Below, one piece after another: positions 48,110-59,300 of a DNA stretch of 64,000 bases; position 1 is the first letter of the stretch; every line of letters begins with the position of its first letter. The DNA lies in contig CM060851.1 in assembly GCA_030737835.1 (NCBI GenBank), positions 9,853,611 through 9,917,610 on the forward strand, in the 5' to 3' direction. A model generated the notes under the pieces. That model made no database searches and was not told the origin of the DNA. It worked only from the letters and a program-made list of their open reading frames with translations. The position numbers and the translations under genes were made by a program. The DNA is from Acorus gramineus. Its lineage: Eukaryota; Streptophyta; Magnoliopsida; Acorales; Acoraceae.

Positions 48110-51100
48110 CTGGTTCAGCGAAAAGCTGATTTTAAGTCTTGATTCATAAGTGCAGATTATATAAGTCATGATATTTTTTAATCAGTTTAGAAGAAAAAAG
48201 TGTTTGGTTCAACGGAAATTATAAGCACTTATGAAAATAAGTGAGTTTGGTTCAATACTAAAGAGTAAAGCTTATGCTAAGGGTGTTTTGGTCCATTTAA
48301 TAAGTGCTTAATGTAATTTGATGTTTGGTTGAAAACTTGATTATTTGCTTATTTTTTCTATTTATTAAAAAAAGATACTTTGATATATGTCTATTTAATA
48401 AATTATGAGATACTGCACGTTGAAGACTTGTTAGAACCTGATACAAGCCTATACAGATTTAAAAAAAAAAATAGTAATCACATACCTGTTGAAATTAGCA
48501 AACAAGTTTCACCTAATAGTGGCAAAGCTGCATATCATGTCATGCTACACAAGATAAATACAAGAGAATATTACAACATTTTATGATTAAAAAAAAAACA
48601 TTACAAACATGGTACTAAAGCTGCATATATTTTCATGCTACGATAGATAAATACATGAGAATGTTACAATCCTTCTCAAATAAAAAAAAAAGTTTTTGAG
48701 CAGTTATTATTTACATTACAGTGTTGGTTTCATTATCCAATTTCTACAGTTATTTGATGGCTAGGAGTACAAGAAAAAAAAAAGATCACAAACACCATCA
48801 ATATAATACATAAGCATGAGCAGTATCCAAAGATGAGTAACCCTGTGGGGCGTGCAACTGCGGCGGCCTTCTCCACCTTCTTCTGAACTTGCACCGGAAT
48901 ATGATCAGGTCCGTGCGCCTGACGCAATTCATCAACCCACATGAAGCATTGTGGGCGTTCCTGATTACATGAATGACAACAAATCAATAAAATGATATCA
49001 TTACACAGTTTATAGGGATATAGAAATAGCAATTCATCATGGTTTACATTGTCTATGACTTACCACTCTAGCTGGGCACCTCAAAAACCATCGACCATAG
49101 TTCTTTGAAGTCCTCTCCATCAAGAGGACCATGTAATAAACCTGTTTTGCAGGAACAAATTAAAAAAAAAAAAAAGCCAAAGATGCACAAAATCAAACAC
49201 AAAAAAGCCCTTCAAAATCAGGATTTCCAATCCCTTCAAAACAAGCCTCATCAGGTCCTACTCTCTGTCACTCCACAATCAAATCATCCAACCAAAGAAT
49301 TATTTCCCTAAAAAAGAGAAAAACAACAAGTCATTCAAAACCCTCTCTAATGGCTTCCTTAAATTCTTGGGACATCATCATTGTTTAACACACTCAACAG
49401 AGTAATCTATCCACCTATTCTCAGCTTTCCATAAAAGGCCTAGTTTTTGCTGTAAATTTTCAACTAAGTTCTATTCAATCTAAGGATTGCTTTTCACTAG
49501 GTCTCTCATTTCATTCCAAATTCAGTTCTGTTCAATACAAGAGAGCAGCCACTTCTGCGGAAATTACAACAACAGTGCATTAGAGACAATATCCCAACAA
49601 AATGCTTCAAATAATACAAGGCTGCCTTCATTTCTAATTCTGCAGACAGCTAGCACATAGTAAAAAAACAAACCAGTTTTAAGTAAGGGCAAGATCCCAC
49701 TTGTGTGGATAAAAATGAAGTTCCATTAGAAAAGACCAAGTACCTTTCTCTTTCAGAACAACAAAGTCCAAACAACTCCAAATCACAAGTGGTGAAGAGG
49801 ATATGAAAGCAACAATGAACAAGAAAGTAATCAGAAAGAAATAAAAAAACATGGACAAGTGAAATGTGCCACACTAATTGCATTCCAAATCATATCATAT
49901 GAGAAAAAAACTAGTCTGTTACATGACTCAACTATAGAGCTATCCCATTCCCACCTGAATCATCCATAATTGGCACTATTCCAAATAGGTCCATATGAAA
50001 AAACAAAACATTTTTTTTTAATATCTCACTGCAACCCTTAAGGAAGAAGTGTAAGAGAAAGCCAGCCATGCATGATTACCATATTTTTGAGGGTTGGAGG
50101 GTTGTCATTGTTTATGTAGCAGGTATGTTTGTGTATATTTGGATCTTTCATTGTTTTGATGAAAACAATGATGATGATCGTGTTCAACTTGTTCATGATT
50201 TTATTTAAATAATGACAACAATGTATATATTACATTCAATAGAATATAAGATAAATCTGAGCATACCTATATGTAAAATAATGTTTACTCTAAACAGAAG
50301 ACCGAGACAAAAAGCAGAGCAGTATTTTTAGATTCTGTTCAAAAAAATAAAAAATAGTTGATTGACGAAAAGATGTAAATTTTATTTTATTTTTTGTTAA
50401 AAGAAGTTTATTATAAAAACATAGATATATATGTTTTGAGAATTTTGTTTTATAAATTGATTGGATAAATGAATTTTAGCACAAAAATTGGCAGGTTTGT
50501 GAGGGAAACCAGGGACACAATTTAGCATCATAAAAGTAGAAAAAAATACACATTTCAGCCGATGCAACATATACATTCATCTACATTCATCTCCATGAAA
50601 CCCTGAACGGTTTTTCATCTACAGATCTGAGGAAATATCACAAACGGAGGAGATGTGGTGGGTTTTTTTTTACCTAGATCGTTGGTTGGGGAGGAGATCT
50701 AAAGAGGAGGAAGCAGATCAGAGAGACTTTTGCCTATTGTTGGAGACGGTGAGAGGGATGATAGAGTGTAAGCTCGTGTTTTGTGAGGAGGATTAGTCAA
50801 AGAACCATTTAATAAGGAGATTGGCGAAGAACCTTGACGGAGATCGGCGCAGAAGGTGATAGCAGGTCGAAGCTCATCTTTTAGGGTTCGAAGAGGGTTT
50901 TTGGTTCAGCAGACAAATAGCTAGGAGAGAGAAGGGTTGAGAGGTTGAAAGAGGGTTTAAATACCCCATGTAAATTCTAAACATAGACAGGGGCATTATG
51001 GACTTTTCACAATGCACAGAAATCGCTGAACACTTTACCTGGATATTTTAAGTAAAGATTTTGGGCTGAAAAAAAGTTGCCCAAAATGACTGAATGAGGT

Positions 51101-51190
51101 AAATAAAAAGGGCTTATTTGACATCCAACCAAACACTCTTAAAGCTTATTTTCAGTTTTAAGATGAATAAGCACTGATAATAAGTTGAAA
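48110..51190. mobile_element. Probable DNA transposon-like unit enclosing the GRF-finger frame
   Basis: Both ends carry inverted copies of phrases such as GTGTTTGGTT and AAGCACTTAT/ATAAGTGCTT. A loose terminal match (GGTTTGTCTGGTTCAGCG against GGGCTGTTTGTTTCAACT) is visible. No clean target duplication was found, so the boundaries are approximate. Inside are the GRF-finger exons (minus strand) and, near 50,650-50,950, a 5'-UTR-like minus-strand stretch with CT-rich sequence and ATGAGCTTCGACC at about 50,882. Confidence 0.4.
48733..49141 (-). CDS. Partial GRF-type zinc finger protein with a C-terminal membrane segment
   Basis: Two minus-strand exons can be joined: 49,064-49,141 (acceptor CAAAACAG, donor AGTG|GTAAGT) and 48,733-48,960 (acceptor TAATCAG, then a stop). 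They are in phase and read TSKNYGRWFLRCPA...RPQCFMWVDELRQ, then a charged stretch VQVQKKVEKAAAVA, then a hydrophobic segment GLLIFGYCSCLCIILMVFVI. The G-R-x-F...C-P...C-x-F-x-W-V-D-E pattern is the second half of the plant GRF zinc finger, usually followed by a coiled coil and a membrane helix in small plant proteins. The first half with the CxC pair, and the start codon, were not found. It could be a live small gene with an unseen first exon or a captured relic. Confidence 0.6.
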
Positions 51191-51214
51191 CAAACAGCCC
51201 CAAGTCTAATTAAG

Positions 51215-51310
51215 TATTGGGGTGTTTAAAGAACCAAACTTATTGGTGGGATGTGAAAAAACACGGGTTGTGCAGGGTGGGTAAAAATATAGGTGCAATT
51301 AGACCGGTTC
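51215..51310 (+). repeat. Second copy of the TATTGGGGTGT repeat segment
   Basis: Partner of 17,738-17,840, same orientation, lying between the GRF-finger unit and the TIR element at 51.35 kb. Confidence 0.5.
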
Positions 51311-51347
51311 AACTCTAGGGGGGTTATAAACCGACCCCATACAATGA

Positions 51348-53282
51348 GAAAACCACCCCATTACTAACAGAATTTATGCACTCCAAAATCAAAGAAAAAT
51401 CACCTCTACCAATGTCACCCCATTTTGAATCAAATCAACCCCCGTACACCACCTGTTCAACTGTAAATCTGTAGATAGGATCTTCATCCATTGACATTTG
51501 GGATGTTGATTCATACAGAAAAATTCACATGTTTTCTATCACATGTTTGACAGCACAACTGTCGACAAGATTATCATCTCTTAATAACTGGGGTGTCGAT
51601 CCATACAGAACGTGACATTTATTTTTTGTCACATATTTAATAGTACCATTGCTGACGGGAGCTTCGTATGTCGACACCTGGGGTGTCGATACCTATAGGA
51701 CATGACACACTTGTTTACTGTGACCTGTTCGATAGTCAAATTGCGACATTATGTTCATACATCGACATTTCGGGTGTCGATCCTTACGAAAAATCACACA
51801 CTTGTTTTTTATAAGTGTCGACACCTGGGGTGTTGATACTTACAGGACATGACACACTTATTTACTGTGACCAGTTCGATAGTCAAATTGTGACATTATC
51901 TTCATACATCAACATTTGAGGTGTCAATCCTTACAAAAAATCACACACTTGTTTTCTATAAGTTCTTCGATAACCGTATTACTCCTTTGGATGCTCCACT
52001 GTCAAATGTAATACTTAAATCAACAAATTACATTGAATAACAAGCCGCAAAGAGCAAATACTCATTAATTCTATTACTGCACTACTAAGCCAACCACCTA
52101 ATACAACTACACATTCAGCACATATATTGATGTTCAACAGACACATGTTGAAAATTCAACATTGAACAACCAAATATATATTGAAGATTGTTAATCAGCC
52201 AAAAACACATTCTAAAATTTTGTGCATCAACACAGACTGATCTTCTTGTGGATGTGTTTGACCTTCATCATTTCAAAAACTCAATGCCACGTCATTAGTA
52301 CGATTTTTTCGATTGAAAGTTGTACATCAAATACATCCTTGGAAGTCATACTACATTATAAAAAATTAAGTAAATATTTAATCATACACAAGAAATTAAT
52401 TAAGTACACATGATGAACTGACAAATACTAGGGTGTGTTCAATACTACATCATAATCAATATTACAACCAATCATTCATATGCCAATCAACATGGGATAA
52501 AACCAATAATCCAACCACATCTCTCCTTTGAAGTCTTGATCCCCTTCATAATATCTTAATTTATCTAGCTTCTTATGTTAGGGGTATATTTTTTTAATAC
52601 CCACCTGTTTGAATATTCACAAGGATCATATATACACAAAAACAAAAGGGTCATGCTTTTAATAAAATACCAATTACAAAAGCTACAAAATAATCTGAAT
52701 CCCCCCCAAAAAAAAAGAACCCTACTTCTCGGCCTATCTCAAAAACCTCACCAAAACCCAGATAAATCCCATAGTCCACCCCAACTTATCCAAGGTCACG
52801 TTAATAAACCCATTCTAAAACCATTAAAAAAAACTCTCAATTAGAAAGTGAATCAACATTCATTGATCAACTAGGGTTTCAAAGTACAAAATCATTGATT
52901 AGCTAGAGTTTCAAATGATAAAATAATTGATCAATTAGGGTTTTGAAAGACAAAAAAATAACATAGACAATACCAACAACAATAAGAAAAAGATGAAGGA
53001 GGAAAGATATTTATCAATACCAGAGACGGTCAAAGAAGGAGAGGAAGGCGGCTGGAACCGTGGAAGATGGGACGACGATCGGTGGGTGTTGTGGACGGCA
53101 ATCAGCGGTCGTCGTGGAGGTGATCTGAAGGGATTACGTTGAGAGATGGGTCAAAGAGAGAGGGAATTTTTAAATGAGTTAGGGGTGATTTTATATTGTT
53201 CACACCCTTGTATTTAAGATGGTGGTGGTTTTGTAGGTTTAAGAAAAGTAGGAAGGGTGGGTTTCTCATAGGGGTGGTTTTC
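51348..53282. mobile_element. TIR element (GAAAACCACCCC ends) next to RPP30
   Basis: GAAAACCACCCC at 51,348-51,359 and its exact inverse GGGGTGGTTTTC at 53,271-53,282 delimit 1.93 kb with a dyad-repeat array near one end. The other end has a 5'-UTR-like minus-strand stretch (52,990-53,150). No clear target duplication is seen (ATACAATG and ATTAAATG are only similar) and no transposase. By analogy with the 28.8-32.3 kb element it may be Mutator-like. Its right end is 107 bases from the RPP30 start codon. Confidence 0.55.
51490..51930 (+). repeat. ~91-bp dyad repeat array in the TIR element
   Basis: About six units are marked by GTCGACACCTGGGGTGTCGAT and its variants, at 51,501, 51,590, 51,682, 51,772, 51,827 and 51,917, so mostly 89-92 bases apart. 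Shared linkers include ACAGGACATGACACACTTG and TTCGATAGTCAAATTG. Confidence 0.8.
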
Positions 53283-53290
53283 CATTAAAT

Positions 53291-53312
53291 GGGGGGGGGG
53301 GGGGGGGGGGGG
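53291..53312 (+). repeat. 22-base G run upstream of the RPP30 start codon
   Basis: An uninterrupted run of 22 G ends 76 bases before the ATG, on the coding strand, just after the TIR element. Opposite-sense runs of C lie at 31,086-31,100 and 60,314-60,331. Confidence 0.9.
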
Positions 53313-53388
53313 AGGATTTTTTTAAAAAACCTCTCCAAAACTCCATTCACAAAACCCTACCCAAAACCCTAATTTTCCCGGAAAACAA

Positions 53389-56300
53389 ATGGTCTTCTTC
53401 GACCTCAACATCCCCTACCTCGAAAAGGGCGACCACTCCACGGCCGCCCACGCCTCACACAAGTCCACCCGCCTGAAACTAACGGTGAAGGCGATGGAGC
53501 TCGGATACGCCGGCGTCGCTTACAACCGTCCAATCAAGGGCGTCATTTCCGACGCCGACCGCTGCTCCATCTCCCTCTTCACCCTCTCCTCCCTCCTGAA
53601 GGCCGCCCCCGCCCTCTCCGCCGCCGTCCGATTCCACCGGGAGCTCCTTGGAGTCCCCCTTGATGCGCCATTCCGGCAGTACACGAGGGTGACCGTCGCC
53701 GTCGACAATGTGATCTCCGCTGCCGCGCTCAACAGCGCGAACCCTGTTCTTAAGACTTACGATTTGGTTGTTGCTCGGCCGCTGAATCAGATTGCGTTCG
53801 ATCAGACCTGCAAAGTGTCTGAGGTGCGTGGTTTTGGTGGACTATTGTTTTTTTTTTTGTTGTTGTTTCTAGTACTTGATGGTCTGGGACTTTGTATATC
53901 TGGTCACCATGGATATCTTTTCAATGATTGTGATTTTTTATGTGTTTTTGTAGATGTATTGGGGGATTTGTATGCTTTAGTAGTGTAAATGTTTTCGGAT
54001 GGAGGGTGGCGATTAGTATCATAGTATGATGGATGTTTTACTTTTTGACATGGGGATGTCGGTTGTGGATGTTGGGCTAGTGCATTTGATGGTGGGTTTT
54101 ATTGTAGGTGGAGGATTTCTTTTGCCCGGAGAGGTGATTAGGTTTTGGATTTGATGTATTTGTGGCTTGAAAGATGTGGTGGAAAAAGAAGCAAGTCGTT
54201 CTTTATTAGACATGGAAGAAAAACTCGGATATATATTTTATTTTTTTGCTTTGTGCCTTGTGTTTCTTTCTTTAATTTAACTTCCAGTTTTTAAGTCCTG
54301 GGATTGTACCTTGATATTTCATTAATTGAAGTTAAGCGGTAGATTTCTTACCTTCTTTTTTATTGAACAGTAGGCCTTCACATTCATTCTATTATAATAA
54401 GAGAGACAGCCCAAAAGGGGTACAAAAACAAAAGGAAAACATAAGGGATGCAATATTTGAAACTAGGGGCCATTCAGAGTCGCGCACATGAAAGATTACT
54501 CCTGAATTAGGAGCTAACCCCCCGAGAGCCTACAGTTCTTCCCTTGCCCTCAAAAGAAAAAAAACACAAACAAAAAAAAAACCCACCTGCCACTTCCACC
54601 ATAGCTCTTCCCCAAGAGAAAATATTGATGCAACTTCACAGTCTAACAACTCCTCTAGAGTTTGTGGTTCTTCATGTTCAAATCCTTGCGCTGTATTTTA
54701 TTATGCTATGACTCCTTAACTCATCTCCTTATGTTGGGGGGTTTTGTTTAAAACCACATCGCTCCTATTCTATCTCAAAAAAAAAAAAAAAAAATCTAGA
54801 AGCCTTCATGCAGGTTTGAATATTCCCGAATTTAGGTGTTTTCACTTTGTTGGTAATATTCCCGAATGCAGGTTCTGGATTTCTCAGAACCATTAGCTTT
54901 GTGCTGATACTTCTACATTTGGCAATCGGAATCCTTTTATCATCCTCCCTTATTCCCTATCCTCTGACATTCCAATGAGGGTTGAATATGCTGAAATGTG
55001 AATCTTCCCACTTAGGTTTACTCTCTCTAATCCATCAAGGCCATTATCTGATCCCGGAAAACTAAGGCCTCCACCCATCATAATTCCTTGCTGGGATCAG
55101 GACAGACTCGCCTGCACCACTTATCCCCTTAGCACATCAAACAGCCACCTGTTCGCCCTTCCAACACTTTTGACTATTAATTAAGTCTCCAATATCTCTA
55201 ACATCCTTCCTGTCATGAGATCCACTCCAGCATCTCATGGAACCACTTTATTTATGTGACCGATCTTCCTGCCTGATCTTACCTGCCTTTCTTCTGACCC
55301 TTTGTTTTTCTTTTTAAGACAAGGTAGGAACCCTACCACCTTCATTCATGAGTGAAATCTGGGATGCAGTTCCACAATAGAAAAAAAGGATCAAAACCTT
55401 AGATGAGCAGTCTGCATTGTGATCCACTGACAAAACAGAAAAATTAAGCACAAAAAGAAAATTCCAAAACTCAGAACCACCTATCTCACTCTGAAATAAC
55501 TAATCTTCTGACTTTTTGTTAATGGCATATCTTCCATTGCAGAATTTAGGGATCAAAATGTCTTTTCTTTGTTTGTTTTGTTCAATGGTTTGTATGAATC
55601 CTTTACTGGATCCAAAGGCCAGACCCAACTAGGACAATTCGAGTAATAATAATTATTTCTTTAAAAAAGAGAAATTTTTTTTCTTGAAAACCTAAAAAAA
55701 AGAGGAATTTAATTAACATTTAGAATTTTCCAACGCTTGACTAATGGTGAAACCAGAAACAGAACAACACACCGTATACGCATTATTGCATTAATACCTC
55801 TTTCAATAAACAAATGTTCATAGTGGAAATATATTTCCTAGCATCCAGACTTACCTAAAGCAAACCCTGTAAAAAAATCCCGAGTAAATTTTTTAGTAGC
55901 TGAGGTTGTCATATTGGTTCACTTTTCCTTTTTTTTGTTGTTTGTGATTGTGAGACAAAGACACCAAGGTTGGTTAGTGGTGGTTGATTAATCTGGTGGA
56001 ACCGGAAACAGAACAACACACCTTATACACATTGTTACATTAATATCCCTTTCAATAAACAAATGTTCATAGTTGAAATATATTTCCTAGCATCCAGACT
56101 CACCTTTAAGTAAACCCTGTTAAAAAATCCCGAGTAAATTTTTTAGTAGCTGAGGTTGTTATATTGGTTCACTTTTCCTTTTTTTTGTTGTTTGTGATTG
56201 TGAGACAAAGATGCCAGGGCTGGTTAGTGGTGGTTGATTAGTCTGGTGGAATGCTTGTTGTTTACAGTCATCAGCTTATGTTTAATCTTTAAAAAAAGAC

Positions 56301-59300
56301 ACATGCTTAAATCAATTTGGTTTTCATTCAGATTATATGCCTTGGCATCCTATTATTGAATCTTTTTGAATTTGGGGTAACTAGAAAGTAGAAACACTTA
56401 GTGGACTTTCTTTTCCATCTACAGTTAGCATGTGATTGTGTTTCTAGATGACCAACATTATGATCCATCTGTCTTGTTCAGGTTGATTTAATCTCTATAG
56501 ATTTCTCTCAGAAACTTCCTTTTCGCTTGAAGCTTCCAATGGTCAAGGCTGCAACTGAGGTATCTTTCGAGATTAGTATAGCAAAGTTTTGTCAAGTTAT
56601 CCAATGGTGTGAAATAACCATTTATTTTTGAAGAGTGAAATAGCCATCATAAATATACTTTGATATTGTCATGCATGCTTATTTGATTACACTTTAATTT
56701 TGTGCAGCGAGGGATATACTTTGAGATTACTTATTCACATCTTATTTCTGATTTGAATACCAGGAGACAAATGCTTACAGGTGCTAAGGTAAGATTCTGT
56801 TTTTATAGTATATTATGCAATCTGATTGTTTGTTAAATTTCATGTGGAAAGATGTATTATCTTTGTTTAGAATATGTGTCTGGATATATAGGTTTGTATG
56901 AAAGCATGTGAATAGTGAATATACCTCATATGCACATTCATATAAAAGTATATACCTTTCTTGGGACACCATTGGAATTTAACCATGTTGCTACCATCTC
57001 CTTTTTTTTTCTCCTCTTGTGGAATCCCTCCCACGTCTTCAAGATTTGTGAGGTTACAAAGTAAACCAAAGGCTCAACCCTCTTTCAACCAAATATGGGA
57101 GCTAATATGGCAACCATAGAATAGGCGTTCTCTTGTTTCTTCTTCCATAACGCAAATTGCACGCATGGTATTCTCATTGTTCCCCCATTGGTCGACTTTG
57201 GTGAGAAATCAGGGGAGAGTAACCACATGAAGCAACTAATCTTCAATGGGGAAGTGCCACCCCAAATGAGATAAGAGAAGAGCTGCATTGTTTTGGGTTG
57301 AAGACACATTAGGCACTGGTACTTTCGCCATTTCGCTCACTTATGTATAATGTCCTGGAACAGAAAGACTAGTAGGAATTCACTTGACCCCGTCTTGGAC
57401 AAGAGCAGGGCGCCACTTGCAAGAACTTTCTCTTTCAGTCTGTTTGTGTGCGCGTGTGTTAACTGCATATGTCTTACGCGGTTTGAGATTTGTTGCTGCT
57501 GATGCAACTGCATAACATATATGCAGCCTGTTTTTACTAAGTTCATGTTAATGTAGATCTCTCTCACTTATGTGCCCTGGTTGTAATTATTATCCTTACA
57601 TGCTACAAATTAACCACTCCACTTTGTGGGGTGTCAGAAAAAATCTTCTTAAATCTCAGTCTCAACTCCATAAATGCCCATACCCCATTCTTAAACAGAC
57701 CCGAAGCCCTAATTTAATTAAACAACTGCCCTAAAATTCCTTTAAAAATCTTATTCGAACACAAAGTTAAATCCCATATGCCACCTAGTTATTATAAGAG
57801 CAGCAATCTTCTTATTTCTCATAACCGGACCACTAAAGCTCAATTTTCATTAGTTTTCTTTAATTTTTTTTTTTAAATAGAAAAGAGTTTTGTAGAAGCC
57901 CTTGCTAAACAGACTGGACTGTAGAACCTTGTCTTCACTTGATTACCCCACCATGGACTGACTTTTTAACCCGGAATTCCCTGGAAGTTTCTTGAAATAT
58001 CATTATGCCAATATGTCTGTTCTGCTCCACTGTCTCAATTTAATAACTTACAACAAGTGTTGTGCATCATTCCTAGCTGGTGTTCATTTTTGGGAAAAGA
58101 AGAAGCAGGCAGACAGTTTAGCTATCAGTTTGCTAACCCCTTTGGTTTAGTGGTGTGACAGTATATTATTGGGAAGAATTGCTGCATGACCCACCAGTAA
58201 ATTGATGACCTTCTATATTGTGTATGGCTGTGTGTAATGTAGAGGGACTTAGCAACATATGGTTGATAGAAGAGAAAATTTATCTCTGGTTCTTCTGTAG
58301 GAGCTTCAGTTTTTTGAAAAAGTGATGCATGCCTCGATTTTCTCTTTCCTCAATGTAGAATAACGGGAGTCTTCATGTGATTTTGAGGCCATTTTGAAGG
58401 CAATGCTATAACCATCTAAACAGATTCCCAATTTTGCAGTTACTAGTGGATTGGACACGTGGGAAAAACATCGTTTTTTCAAGCGCTGCTGCTAATGCAA
58501 ATGAACTGAGAGGACCATGTGATGTTGCAAATTTATCCACTTTGCTAGGACTTTCCATGGAGCGAGCTAAAGCAGCTATTTCTAGAAATTGCAGGTATGG
58601 ATATTCTTTGATTCTATAGCAATGTGGACATTTTCTGTAGTTATAAATCCTTTAATTGTGACTAATTACATTCTGATTTTCTGTCAAGCAGTTCTTTAAT
58701 GGCTAATTCATTAAGGAAGAAGCACTATTATAAGGAGGCTATTAGAGTTGAGAAAATTTTACCAGATGAACTTTTGAATAATGAAGCTGCTTGGTTTAGT
58801 GCTTGCCATAATTGGGATTCCATCTCCAGTGGGGAAGGTGATCTGATGCCTTTTGACGAGAGGGTACAATCTCTTCCTTCTGCAAATAAAGCTACTCATG
58901 ATGGGAGTGATCTAGTTTCAGCTGTAGTCAAGTGGCCATTAGATAGCACCCCACTAAATTTTCAGATATCAACTGTACAAGGAATATCATGTTCAATGAT
59001 TGATCAATCCCTTGACTTGAAAGTTGAGTCATCCTATGATGTCCTTGCAAACACTGAATATTCTGAAAATCTAAATACTGAAGACACGACATCCATGGCT
59101 ATTATTTCCAAAAAGGATCAGAATTTTGGTGAAGATGTTCTGATGTCATCAAATGATACCCCAATATCTTCCAGCACCATGGCATGTGATCCTTTTGCTG
59201 CCTGCAATGAAGTCCCAAAAATATCATTTAAACCCCAGTTACTTTCCATATCGGCTGAGATGTCACCAGATGAGGAAACATCATGGTGTGGCATATCTAG

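Noticed and set aside
53389-53988. 199-codon frame as a complete protein
   Set aside because: After 53,823 the frame enters an intron (GAG|GTGCGT) and becomes hydrophobic nonsense. The RPP30 domain continues in exon 2 at 56,482.
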